DNA from: Protaetiibacter sp. SSC-01
Lineage (GTDB): Bacteria > Actinomycetota > Actinomycetes > Actinomycetales > Microbacteriaceae
Direction: 5' to 3'
NCBI RefSeq assembly: GCF_014483895.1
Contig: NZ_CP059987.1
Coordinates: 1,550,001 to 1,614,000 of the forward strand
Length of the DNA stretch: 64,000 nucleotides
A program made the position numbers and the translations under genes. Shown piece after piece: positions 40,500-48,598 of the stretch; position 1 is the first letter of the stretch; each line of letters opens with the position of its first letter. The notes under the pieces were generated by a model that saw nothing but the letters and a program-made list of their open reading frames with translations, was not told the origin of the DNA and made no database searches.

Positions 40500-43156
40500 C
40501 AGCCGAGGAGCGCCGAGCGGACGCTCTCGAGCGCCGCGGGGAGCGCGGACGCATCCGAGCCGCCGCCCTGCGCCATGTCGTCCTTACCGCCACCCCCGCC
40601 GCCGAGCACGGCGGCCGCGCCCTTCGCGAGAGGGCCTGCCTTGACGCCCGCGTCACGGGCGCCCGCCGTCGTCGCGACGATGACCGAGGGCTTGCCCTCG
40701 ACGCGCGCTGCGAGGGCGACGACAGCCGCCTCCGCCTGCAGGCGCTCGCGCACGGCCGTCACGAGCTTGCGGAGCTCGTCGACCGAGGCGAGCTCGCCGA
40801 GATCCTCGATCACCGCGAGCACGTCGCCGACGCGCTTCGCGGCCTGGGCGAGCTCGGGCACGCGGCCCTGCAGCTTGCTCGCCTCGAACGCGGCGATCTT
40901 CTTCTCGGCCGCCTTGAGCTGCGACACGAGGTCGGCGATGCGGTCGGGCAGCTGCTCGCGCGGCGTCTTGAGGCTCGACGTGAGCTGGCTCACGATCGCG
41001 CGCTCGGCCGCGAGGTCGCGGAAGGCGTCGAGGCCCACGAGCGCCTCCACACGGCGGTTCGCCGAGCCGACGCTCGACTCCGACACGAGGTTGACGAGGC
41101 CGACCTCCGCCGAGGTGCGCACGTGAGTACCGGCGCACAGCTCACGCGACCACGGGCCGCCGATGTCGACCATGCGCACGGTGTCGCCGTACTTCTCGCC
41201 GAAGAGAGCCATCGCGCCCGCCTTGCGTGCCTCGTCGAGGGGCAGGATGCGCGTCACGACCTCGAGGTTGTCGCGCACCGCGTTGTTGGCGATCTCCTCG
41301 ATCTCGCTGCGCGTCTCGTGGCTCAGCGCCTGGTTCCAGGAGAAGTCGAGGCGCATGTACCCGGCCTTGTTGAAGGAGCCCGACTGGTGGGCGTCCTGAC
41401 CGAGAGTCTGGCGGAGCGCCGCGTGGATGAGGTGCGTGGCCGAGTGGGCCTGCGCCGCCGAGTGGCGGTACTCGCGGTCGACGACCGACGTCGCCGGGCG
41501 GCCGACGCCGACCTCGCCCGAGCGCACCCGCACGGTGTGGCTCACGAGGCCCTTGACCGGGCGCTGCACGTCGAGCACCTCGAGCTCGAAGCCGTCGCCG
41601 ACGATGGAGCCCTTGTCGGCCGCCTGGCCGCCGGACTCCGCGTAGAGCGCGGTCTCGGCGAGGATGACCTCGACGGTCTCCCCCGCCCGCGCCGCGGTGA
41701 CCGAGACGCCGTCCTTGATGAGGCCCAGGATGCGCGACTCGGTCTCGAGGTAGTCGTAGCCCGTGAACACCGTCTCGCCGAGGGCACGCAGCTCGGAGTA
41801 CACCGAGAGGTCGGCGAGACCGGCCTTCTTCGACTTGGCATCCGCCTTCGCACGTGCCCGCTGCTCCGACATGAGCGCGTCGAACGCCGAACGGTCGACC
41901 GAGAGGCCCGCCTCCTCCGCGACCTCGAGCGTGAGGTCGATCGGGAAGCCGAAGGTGTCGTGCAGCAGGAACGCCGTGTCGCCCGAGAGCTTGTCACCGC
42001 CCGCCTTCTTCGTGTCCTCGACGGCGACGTCGAGGATCGTGGTCCCGGATGCGAGCGTGCGCAGGAAGGTCTCCTCCTCGCCGAGAGCGAGGCGCGAGGT
42101 GCGCTCGTACTCCGCGTCGACCTCCGGATACGCGTCGCGCATCGCGAGGCGCGACGCGTCGAAGAGCTCCGCGAAGCTCGGCGCGTCGACGCCCAGCAGA
42201 CGCATCGCGCGGACGACGCGACGCAGGAGGCGGCGCAGGATATAGCCGCGGCCCTCGTTCGACGGCGCGACGCCGTCGGTCATGAGCATGAGACTCGAGC
42301 GCACGTGGTCGGCGATGACGCGCATCCGCACGTCGTCGTCGTGCTGGGCCCCGTAGCGGCGCCCCGAGAGCTCCGCTGCCATGTCGAGCACCGGGCGCAC
42401 CTGGTCGATCTCGTACATGTTGTCGACGCCCTGCTTGAGGAACGCCACGCGCTCCATGCCCATGCCGGTGTCGATGTTCTTCTTCGGCAGCTCGCCCGCG
42501 ATGTCGAAGTCGGTCTTCGAGCGCACCTCCTTGAGGAGGTACTGCATGAAGACGAGATTCCAGATCTCCAGATACCGGGAGTCGTCGACCGCCGGGCCGC
42601 CGTCCGCACCGTACTGGGGGCCGCGGTCGAAGTAGATCTCCGAGCACGGTCCGCCGGGGCCCGGCTGGCCCGTGTGCCAGTAGTTGTCCGACTTGCCGAG
42701 GCGCTGGATGCGCTCCTCGGGCAGACCGGCGATCCGCTTCCAGAGCTCGATCGCCTCGTCGTCGTCCTCGTAGACCGTCACCCACAGGTCGCGCTCCTCG
42801 AAGCCGAGGCCGCCATCCGACTCCGCCGTCGTCAGCAGCTCCCACGCGTAGGAGATCGCCCCCTCCTTGAAGTAGTCGCCGAAGGAGAAGTTGCCGTTCA
42901 TCTGGAAGAACGTGCCGTGACGGGTGGTCTTGCCGACCTCCTCGATGTCGAGCGTGCGGATGCACTTCTGCACGCTCGTGGCACGGGGGAACGGCGCGGG
43001 CACGACACCCGTGAAGTACGGGATGAACGGCACCATGCCGGCCACCGTGAACAGCAGCGTCGGGTCGTCGGTGACGAGGGATGCCGACGGGACGACGGTG
43101 TGGCCGCGGTCGCCGAAGAAATTCAGCCAGCGACGTTGGATCTCAGCGGTCTGCAC
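40499..43156 (-). CDS. alaS: Alanyl-tRNA synthetase
   Basis: 885 residues with all AlaRS parts: catalytic core (FFGDRGHTVVPSASLV, FQMNGNFSFGDYFKEGAI, the RLLRRVVRAMRLLG region), the editing domain with zinc residues in HSATHLIHAALRQ and CAGTH, and a C-Ala domain with a Gly-rich GGGGGGKDD near the end. The start is GTG at 43156, chosen because GGAG sits 5 bases upstream. It leads a long gene train through ruvX, mltG and the aro genes. Confidence 0.97.
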   Translation of the reverse strand: MQTAEIQRRWLNFFGDRGHTVVPSASLVTDDPTLLFTVAGMVPFIPYFTGVVPAPFPRATSVQKCIRTLDIEEVGKTTRHGTFFQMNGNFSFGDYFKEGAISYAWELLTTAESDGGLGFEERDLWVTVYEDDDEAIELWKRIAGLPEERIQRLGKSDNYWHTGQPGPGGPCSEIYFDRGPQYGADGGPAVDDSRYLEIWNLVFMQYLLKEVRSKTDFDIAGELPKKNIDTGMGMERVAFLKQGVDNMYEIDQVRPVLDMAAELSGRRYGAQHDDDVRMRVIADHVRSSLMLMTDGVAPSNEGRGYILRRLLRRVVRAMRLLGVDAPSFAELFDASRLAMRDAYPEVDAEYERTSRLALGEEETFLRTLASGTTILDVAVEDTKKAGGDKLSGDTAFLLHDTFGFPIDLTLEVAEEAGLSVDRSAFDALMSEQRARAKADAKSKKAGLADLSVYSELRALGETVFTGYDYLETESRILGLIKDGVSVTAARAGETVEVILAETALYAESGGQAADKGSIVGDGFELEVLDVQRPVKGLVSHTVRVRSGEVGVGRPATSVVDREYRHSAAQAHSATHLIHAALRQTLGQDAHQSGSFNKAGYMRLDFSWNQALSHETRSEIEEIANNAVRDNLEVVTRILPLDEARKAGAMALFGEKYGDTVRMVDIGGPWSRELCAGTHVRTSAEVGLVNLVSESSVGSANRRVEALVGLDAFRDLAAERAIVSQLTSSLKTPREQLPDRIADLVSQLKAAEKKIAAFEASKLQGRVPELAQAAKRVGDVLAVIEDLGELASVDELRKLVTAVRERLQAEAAVVALAARVEGKPSVIVATTAGARDAGVKAGPLAKGAAAVLGGGGGGKDDMAQGGGSDASALPAALESVRSALLG

Positions 43157-43176
43157 AGGAACTCCGTAAAGATGTC

Positions 43177-43213
43177 CCGTCGGGACGAGGCCTGCGGGCC
43201 GCCGGCCCGACGG
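43177..43213 (-). other. Nested hairpin before alaS
   Basis: Arms CCGTCGGG and CCCGACGG (8 of 8) enclose a smaller GGCC-tgcg-GGCC hairpin, in the 66-base gap between the small YtxH-like gene and alaS. It may end the small gene's transcript or lie in the alaS leader. It is not a recognisable T-box. Confidence 0.4.
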
Positions 43214-43222
43214 CGGGTGGGA

Positions 43223-43453
43223 TCAGGACTTGGCGCGCTGGGCGAGGTCGTCGATCGCGTCCTGAGCGTTCGCGACGGCCTGCTTGAGCTCCGCCTCGCG
43301 GGCCTTGTAGCCCGTCACGACGGCGTCGCCGAATTCGCGGGCCTTGTGATCGACCTCATCGAAGAACTGCTTGCCCTGAGGGGTCTTGGCGACCTCGTGT
43401 GCGACGACGAAGCCGATGGCGACTCCGGCGATCAGAAGCAGTGCACCCTTCAT
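43223..43453 (-). CDS. Small YtxH-like membrane-anchored protein
   Basis: 76 residues: an N-terminal membrane helix (GALLLIAGVAIGFVVAH) followed by an amphipathic, charged region (VDHKAREFGDAVV, ELKQAVANAQDAIDDLAQRA) likely to form a coiled coil. This resembles YtxH/DUF948-type proteins; no function is known. ATG at 43453 was chosen because GTGAGGA sits 5 bases upstream. It lies between rpsD and alaS with its own candidate promoter. Confidence 0.75.
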   Translation of the reverse strand: MKGALLLIAGVAIGFVVAHEVAKTPQGKQFFDEVDHKAREFGDAVVTGYKAREAELKQAVANAQDAIDDLAQRAKS

Positions 43454-43510
43454 CGTGTTCCTCACTTCTCGTTCGCGGACGTCGAGCGGCGGATGCCGCG
43501 CAACTCCCCT

Positions 43511-43516
43511 AGCCTA
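43511..43516 (-). promoter_or_regulatory. Candidate -10 box TAGGCT for the small YtxH-like gene
   Basis: TAGGCT between the rpsD terminator hairpin and the small gene, giving a leader of about 50 bases. Confidence 0.4.
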
Positions 43517-43556
43517 TGCCGTTCTCGGCGACCCCGTTTGGTGAGCGCCGAATGCA

Positions 43557-43587
43557 GAACGCCCCGGGAGCATGTCCCGGGGCGTTC
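43557..43587 (-). terminator. rpsD hairpin terminator
   Basis: Perfect 13-base arms GAACGCCCCGGGA and TCCCGGGGCGTTC around a 5-base loop, 12 bases after the rpsD stop. There is no T-tract, as is common in high-GC actinobacteria. Confidence 0.75.
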
Positions 43588-43599
43588 GGTGCTGAGTGC

Positions 43600-44229
43600 T
43601 TAGCGGGCCGCGTAGTACTCGACCACGAGCTGCACGTCGCAGGTCACGGGGACCTCGGCGCGCTTCGGGCGACGCACGAGGCGCGCCTGCAGCTTGTCGA
43701 GCTCGACCTCGAGGTAGCCCGGGGTCTTGGGCAGCACGTCGACGTGACCGCCGGCAGCGGCGACCTGGAACGGCTCGGTCGACTCCGAGCGCTCCTTGAC
43801 GTGGATGAGCTGACCCGGCTTCACACGGAACGACGGGCGGTCGACGATCTTGCCGTCGACGAGGATGTGGCGGTGCACGACGAACTGGCGCGCCTGCGCC
43901 GTGGTGCGGGCGAAGCCGGCACGCAGCACGAGGGCGTCGAGACGCATCTCGAGCAGCTCGACGAGGTTCTCACCGGTGAGGCCCTGCGTGCGACGGGCCT
44001 CGTTGAAGACGATGCGCAGCTGCTTCTCGCGGATGCCGTACTGCTCGCGCAGACGCTGCTTCTCGCGCAGACGCACCGCGTAGTCGCTGTCGGCCTTGCG
44101 CTTGGTGCGACCGTGCTCGCCCGGGGCGTAGGGACGCTTCTCGAGGTAACGGGCGGCCTTCGGCGTCAGCGGGATGCCGAGCGCGCGCGAGAGGCGGACC
44201 TTGCGGCGGTCCTGGGACTTGGTGGTCAT
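43600..44229 (-). CDS. rpsD: 30S ribosomal protein S4
   Basis: 209 residues. Primary 16S-binding protein of the 30S body. The N-terminus (DRRKVRLSRALGIPLTPKA) lacks the zinc cysteines of the C+ type. The S4 RNA-binding domain includes RLDALVLRAGFARTTAQARQFVVHRHILVDGK. ATG at 44227-44229 with GGAAGGA about 6 bases upstream. The gene stands alone, with its own promoter and terminator, rather than in the alpha operon. Confidence 0.97.
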   Translation of the reverse strand: MTTKSQDRRKVRLSRALGIPLTPKAARYLEKRPYAPGEHGRTKRKADSDYAVRLREKQRLREQYGIREKQLRIVFNEARRTQGLTGENLVELLEMRLDALVLRAGFARTTAQARQFVVHRHILVDGKIVDRPSFRVKPGQLIHVKERSESTEPFQVAAAGGHVDVLPKTPGYLEVELDKLQARLVRRPKRAEVPVTCDVQLVVEYYAAR

Positions 44230-44360
44230 GGATGTCCTTCCAACACGTGGCCGCGGCTTTCGCAGCTCACAGACGTGCATCCCTCCGTCCGGCGTTCCGG
44301 GCGCACGTCGACGCGACCGGCGGAACTGAAGGTGGGATGTGTTCGGACTCGAACCGGTAC

Positions 44361-44366
44361 AGCCTA
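44361..44366 (-). promoter_or_regulatory. -10 box TAGGCT (extended, TGGTAGGCT) for rpsD
   Basis: TAGGCT preceded by TGG, with a leader of about 125 bases to rpsD. The leader is long enough for S4 autoregulation, but no known structure was recognised. Confidence 0.5.
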
Positions 44367-44377
44367 CCAGAAGGGGG

Positions 44378-45748
44378 CTACTCCCCCGGCGTCTCCTCGC
44401 GCTTGGGCAGCGGCTTGCCCGTGAGGAGCGCGCGCAGCCGCTCGAGGCGCGCAGACAGCTCTCGCTCGTAGCCGTTGCCCGTCGGCGCGTAGTAGCGCGT
44501 GCCGCGCAGCTCGTCGGGGAGGTACTGCTGCTCGGCGACCCCGAACGGCGCGTCGTGCGCGTACTGATAGCCCTTGCCGTGACCGAGGCGCTTGGCGCCC
44601 GGGTAGTGCGCGTCGCGCAGGTGCTTCGGGACGCGCCCGATGCGGCCCGCCCGCACATCCGCGATCGCCTTGTCGACGCCCAGGTACGACGCGTTCGACT
44701 TGGGCGCGGTCGCGAGGTACACGACCGCCTCGGCGAGCAGGATGCGGCCCTCGGGCATGCCGATGAGCTGAACGCCCTGCGCGGCGGCGACCGCGATCTG
44801 GAGCGCCTGCGGGTCGGCCATGCCGATGTCCTCGGCGGCCGAGATCATGATGCGCCGTGCGATGAACCGCGGGTCCTCGCCCGCCTCGATCATGCGCGCC
44901 AGGTAGTGCAGCGACGCGTCGACGTCGGAGCCGCGGATCGACTTGATGAAGGCGCTGATGACGTCGTAGTGCTCGTCGCCCTGTCGGTCGTAGCGCAGGA
45001 GCGCGCGGTCGACCGTCGCCGCGACGATCTCGGGGGTGATCTCGGGGGTCTCGCCCTCCTGCGCGGTGTCGGGCGCGGCCGCGACGATCGCGGCCGCCTC
45101 GAGCGCCGTGAGGGCGCGGCGGGCGTCGCCGGATGCGAGCCGCACGATCGCGGCGCGCGCATCGTCCGAGAGCGACACGGCCCCGCCGAGCCCGCGCGGG
45201 TCGGCGACGGCGCGGTCGACGAGCATGCCCAGGTCGTCGTCCGAGAGCGGCTCGAGGGTGAGGAGCAGCGAGCGGGACAGCAGGGGCGCGACAACGGAGA
45301 ACGACGGGTTCTCGGTCGTCGCGGCCACGAGGATGACCCAGCCGTTCTCGACGCCCGGGAGCAGCGCATCCTGCTGGGCCTTCGTGAAGCGGTGGATCTC
45401 GTCGAGGAAGAGCACGGTCGAGATGCCGTAGAGGTCGCGCGTCGAGCGCGCCTCGTCCATGACCTGGCGCACGTCCTTGACGCCCGCGGTCACGGCCGAG
45501 AGCTCGACGAACCGTCGGCCCGAGCTGCGCGCGATCGCCTGCGCGAGAGTCGTCTTGCCGGTTCCCGGCGGACCCCACAGGATCACGGACACCGAGCCCG
45601 ACTCGCCCGTCTGGTCGCGCGCGAGGTTGACGAGCGGCGAGCCGGGTGTGAGCAGATGCCGCTGCCCCGCGACCTCGTCGAGCGAGGTGGGCCGCATCCG
45701 CACCGCCAGCGGGGTCGACCCCGTGCGGAGTCCCTGCTGGCCGGTCAT
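44378..45748 (-). CDS. rarA: Replication-associated recombination protein A (MgsA/RarA AAA+ ATPase)
   Basis: 456 residues. AAA+ core with Walker [12 protein letters not shown] and Walker [11 protein letters not shown], sensor region [10 protein letters not shown], and the C-terminal tetramerisation domain ([25 protein letters not shown]). It acts at stalled replication forks in the family. ATG at 45748 is preceded by TAGCAT plus 6 bases and no Shine-Dalgarno, so it is probably leaderless. It is divergent from the cyclophilin gene. Confidence 0.95.
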   Translation of the reverse strand: MTGQQGLRTGSTPLAVRMRPTSLDEVAGQRHLLTPGSPLVNLARDQTGESGSVSVILWGPPGTGKTTLAQAIARSSGRRFVELSAVTAGVKDVRQVMDEARSTRDLYGISTVLFLDEIHRFTKAQQDALLPGVENGWVILVAATTENPSFSVVAPLLSRSLLLTLEPLSDDDLGMLVDRAVADPRGLGGAVSLSDDARAAIVRLASGDARRALTALEAAAIVAAAPDTAQEGETPEITPEIVAATVDRALLRYDRQGDEHYDVISAFIKSIRGSDVDASLHYLARMIEAGEDPRFIARRIMISAAEDIGMADPQALQIAVAAAQGVQLIGMPEGRILLAEAVVYLATAPKSNASYLGVDKAIADVRAGRIGRVPKHLRDAHYPGAKRLGHGKGYQYAHDAPFGVAEQQYLPDELRGTRYYAPTGNGYERELSARLERLRALLTGKPLPKREETPGE

Positions 45749-45754
45749 GCGCTC

Positions 45755-45760
45755 ATGCTA
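45755..45760 (-). promoter_or_regulatory. -10 box TAGCAT for leaderless rarA mRNA
   Basis: TAGCAT followed by GAGCGC and the ATG of rarA. The predicted first base is the A of the start codon. Confidence 0.55.
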
Positions 45761-45815
45761 ACCGCGGCGCCCGACGCGCGCCGTCGCCGGGTTTGGAGCG
45801 CCACGGGGCGCTCGT

Positions 45816-45821
45816 TAGAGT
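45816..45821 (+). promoter_or_regulatory. Candidate promoter for the cyclophilin-DUF349 pair
   Basis: TTTGGA (45792-45797), an 18-base spacer and TAGAGT (45816-45821), giving a leader of about 45 bases before the GTG at 45872. Confidence 0.45.
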
Positions 45822-45871
45822 TCACGGTGGGCCGCGCGGGATGCGGCCCGACCCGTCGGAGAGGACCGCGA

Positions 45872-46675
45872 GTGGCATCGAGTCGGCAGCAGCGCGAGCA
45901 GCGCGAGGCGCGGGAGCGCCTCCGGGCGTACCAGGCTCGACAGGAGGTGCACGACCGGCGCATCAAGCGGCGCCGTCGTGACAACGTGCTCGCGGTCGCG
46001 GGCGGCCTCCTCGTCGCCGCTCTGGCGATCACGACGCAGGTCGTCTACTTCACCGCCGGTCCCGGCGCCCCGGCGCCCGCGCCGAGCGCCTCGCCCTCCG
46101 AGACGCCGAGCGCGCAGGCGGGTGAGAACGTGGGCGCTCCGGATGCCGACCTCGCCGAGGACCGGGTCTGGACGGGTGAGCTCGTCATCAACGACGTCGC
46201 GCTCGGCATCGAGCTCGACGGCACGAAGGCTCCGCAGGCGGTCGCGGGCTGGGTCCAGGACGTCCAGGACGGCTACTACGAGGGCAAGACCTGCCACCGC
46301 CTCGCCACCAACGACGGCTTCTCGTTCCTGCAGTGCGGCTCGCTCGACGGCACGGGCGCGGGCGACCCCGACTTCCGGTACGGCCCCATCGAGAACGCCC
46401 CGGCCGACAGCATCTACCCCGCGGGCACGATCGCGATGGCGCGCGCCGGCGGCGACGCCTACAGCAACGGTCACCAGTTCTTCGTCGTGACGGCCGACAC
46501 GATGCTCCCCGCCGACCAGGCGGGCGGCTACACCGTCGTCGGCACGGTCACGAGCGGCCTCGACGAGCTCATCGCCCAGGTCACCTCGGCGGGCGTCGAC
46601 GAGGCCACGGTCGGCAGCGACGGCACGGGCAAGCCCGTGGTCCCCGCCACCATCACGCGGGTGACGCTGCAATAG
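45872..46675 (+). CDS. Cyclophilin-type peptidyl-prolyl isomerase, membrane anchored
   Basis: 267 residues from GTG 45872, with GGAGAGGA upstream. The basic, highly charged cytoplasmic N-terminus (about 1-40) is followed by one membrane helix (NVLAVAGGLLVAALAITTQVVYF), a Pro/Ala/Ser linker and an extracytoplasmic cyclophilin domain. Core motifs KTCHRLATNDGFSFLQCGS, GTIAMARAGGDAYSNGHQFF and GYTVVGTVTSGLDEL are divergent: the His-Arg of the active site and QFF are kept. It probably folds exported proteins. Confidence 0.88.
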   Translation: MASSRQQREQREARERLRAYQARQEVHDRRIKRRRRDNVLAVAGGLLVAALAITTQVVYFTAGPGAPAPAPSASPSETPSAQAGENVGAPDADLAEDRVWTGELVINDVALGIELDGTKAPQAVAGWVQDVQDGYYEGKTCHRLATNDGFSFLQCGSLDGTGAGDPDFRYGPIENAPADSIYPAGTIAMARAGGDAYSNGHQFFVVTADTMLPADQAGGYTVVGTVTSGLDELIAQVTSAGVDEATVGSDGTGKPVVPATITRVTLQ

Positions 46676-46728
46676 GCTGTCACGGGCCGGGGAGACGAAC
46701 CGGCCACGAGGCGAGAGCAGGAGATGCA

Positions 46729-47958
46729 GTGAGCGACGAGCAGACGGGCCCCTGGGGCCGCGTCGACGACGACGGCACGGTGTACGTCCGCGGGGCCGCC
46801 GGCGAACGGGCCGTCGGCCAGTACCCGGATGCCACCCCCGAGGAGGCGCTCGCCTACTACGAGCGCAAGTTCGCCGAGCTCGAGGGTCAGGTGAGCCTCC
46901 TCGAGCAGCGTCTGCGCGGCGGTGCGCCCGCTCAGGACGTCGCGAAGGCCGTCGCGGCCCTCGCGCCTTCGATCCCCGAGGCGAACGCCGTGGGCGACCT
47001 GCAGGCTCTCTCCGACCGCCTCGCGAAGCTCCAGGAGACACTCGGCGAGGCCGCCGAGAAGCAGAGCGCCGAGGCGCAGCAGGCCGTCGCGGATGCGATC
47101 GCCGATCGCGAGGCGATCGTCGCCGAGGCGGAGGCCCTCGCCGCGCAGGATCTCTCCAAGGCGCAGTGGAAGCAGGTGTCGGCGCAGCTCGACGCACTGT
47201 TCGCCCGCTGGCAGACCGCTCAGCACAGCAGTCCCCGCATCCCGAAGAAGGACGGCGATGAGCTGTGGAAGCGGTTCCGCACCGCGCGCTCGACGATCGA
47301 GGCCGCCCGCAAGGCGTTCTTCGCGGAGCTCGACACGGTGCACCGCGACGCCCGCGCCCGCAAGCAGGCGCTCGTCGAGAAGGCCGAGGCCCTCGCCGAC
47401 AAGGGTGCCGCGGGCATCCCCGACTACCGCCGGCTGCTCGACGACTGGAAGGCCGCGGGCCGCGCCGGCAAGAAGGCCGACGACGCCCTGTGGGCCCGGT
47501 TCAAGGCGGCGGGCGACGTGCTCTACGGCGCGAAGGCCGAGGCCGACGCCATCGAGAACGTCGAGTTCGGCGAGAACCTCGAGAAGAAGCTCGCGCTCCT
47601 CGAGGAGGCCGAGCCGCTGCTCCAGGCGACCGACCGCACCGCGGCGCGCACGAAGCTCACCGACATCCAGCGCCGCTGGGACGAGATCGGCAAGGTGCCG
47701 CGCGACCAGGTACGCGTCATCGAGGACCGCCTCCGGAAGATCGAGACGGCCGTGCGCAAGCTCGAGGAAGAGCACTGGAACCGCACGAACCCCGAAAAGC
47801 AGGCGCGGAGCGAGGGTTTCGCGGCCCAGCTCGAGCAGGCGATCGCGAAGGCCGAGGAGGACCTCGCCGCCGCGCAGAAGGCGGGCGACAAGCGCAGCAT
47901 CCAGAAGGCCGAGGAGGAGCTCGCCGCCAAGCGGGCCTGGCTCTCGGCCCTCGGCTGA
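46729..47958 (+). CDS. DUF349 domain protein
   Basis: 409 residues, cytoplasmic, mostly alpha-helical and very rich in Ala, Glu, Lys and Arg. Repeated DUF349 units each contain a tryptophan in a [WL]xRFxxA-like setting (GDELWKRFRTARSTI, KADDALWARFKAAGDVL, EEHWNRTNPEK), and a coiled coil ends it (EEDLAAAQKAGDKRS). DUF349 proteins are widespread; a link to stress and cell envelope has been proposed in some bacteria, but the activity is unknown. GTG at 46729; 53 bases after the cyclophilin stop, likely the same transcript. Confidence 0.85.
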   Translation: MSDEQTGPWGRVDDDGTVYVRGAAGERAVGQYPDATPEEALAYYERKFAELEGQVSLLEQRLRGGAPAQDVAKAVAALAPSIPEANAVGDLQALSDRLAKLQETLGEAAEKQSAEAQQAVADAIADREAIVAEAEALAAQDLSKAQWKQVSAQLDALFARWQTAQHSSPRIPKKDGDELWKRFRTARSTIEAARKAFFAELDTVHRDARARKQALVEKAEALADKGAAGIPDYRRLLDDWKAAGRAGKKADDALWARFKAAGDVLYGAKAEADAIENVEFGENLEKKLALLEEAEPLLQATDRTAARTKLTDIQRRWDEIGKVPRDQVRVIEDRLRKIETAVRKLEEEHWNRTNPEKQARSEGFAAQLEQAIAKAEEDLAAAQKAGDKRSIQKAEEELAAKRAWLSALG

Positions 47959-48055
47959 GCGCCCGCCCCCCTCCGACGGTTCTCCACAGGGCCGGTTCCG
48001 CACAGATCGGCTGATCCCGCGCATCCGGGACGGCGGACCGCGGCACGCTGAGCGG

Positions 48056-48598
48056 GTGACACCGTTCCCCGTGCTCCACGAGCTCGCCGAGGTCGAGCTG
48101 CAGGCCGCCGTCCTCGACGGCGAGTGCTACCGGCTCGCCGACGCATACGTGCCCATCGGGGTCGCACCGTCGACTCCCGTGCGTGCCGCCGCAGCCGTCG
48201 GCACACGCTCACCGCGGCTCGTCGCGGCGCTCGCCTCGGCCGCGTGGGTCTGGCACGCGCTCCCGGCGCCGCCGAGCCGACCGGAGTTCCTCGTCGACAT
48301 CCGCGCCCGCTGGCGCCCGCCCGCGGCCCAGCGCATGCACATCACCGAGAGCGTCCTGCGCCCCGGCGACGTCGTGCGGTACGGAGCGGCCGGCGTCACC
48401 TCTCCCCTGCGCACCGCGCTCGACCTCGCCCGTTTCCGCGAGGCCTTCGGCGACGAGGAGCGCGCGATCGTGCGCGCACTCGCCGAGATCGGGGGCTTCG
48501 GGCTCGCCGAGGCGGTCTCCGCGATGGAACGCGGCCGCCACCTGCACGGCAAGGTCGAGGCGCGACGGCGCCTGCGCGCCGCGCTCAGCCCGAGTTGA
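48056..48598 (+). CDS. AbiEi-antitoxin-like protein
   Basis: 180 residues from GTG 48056. The central part (VDIRARWRPPAAQRMHITESVLRPGDVVRYGAAGVTSPLRTALDLARF) resembles the C-terminal region of type IV AbiEi-like antitoxins: a strand-rich stretch followed by the T-[SPT]-xRTAxDLAR helix. An N-terminal winged helix is weak or absent; the N-terminus looks like the variable domain of actinobacterial members. No AbiEii toxin is next to it. Its last 14 bases overlap the 3' end of rsh on the other strand. Other possibilities are a DUF559-type or plain regulatory protein. Confidence 0.55.
   Translation: MTPFPVLHELAEVELQAAVLDGECYRLADAYVPIGVAPSTPVRAAAAVGTRSPRLVAALASAAWVWHALPAPPSRPEFLVDIRARWRPPAAQRMHITESVLRPGDVVRYGAAGVTSPLRTALDLARFREAFGDEERAIVRALAEIGGFGLAEAVSAMERGRHLHGKVEARRRLRAALSPS

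Noticed and set aside
43157-43222. T-box leader for alaS
   Set aside because: There is no T-box consensus sequence and the gap is too short; only a GC-rich nested hairpin is present.
44225-44372. tRNA-like T-arm (GGTTCGAGTCCGAAC) on the minus strand upstream of rpsD
   Set aside because: Only three of five T-stem pairs form, no matching acceptor 5' strand exists upstream (that is the end of rarA), and no anticodon arm could be folded. A promoter with TAGGCT explains the region better.
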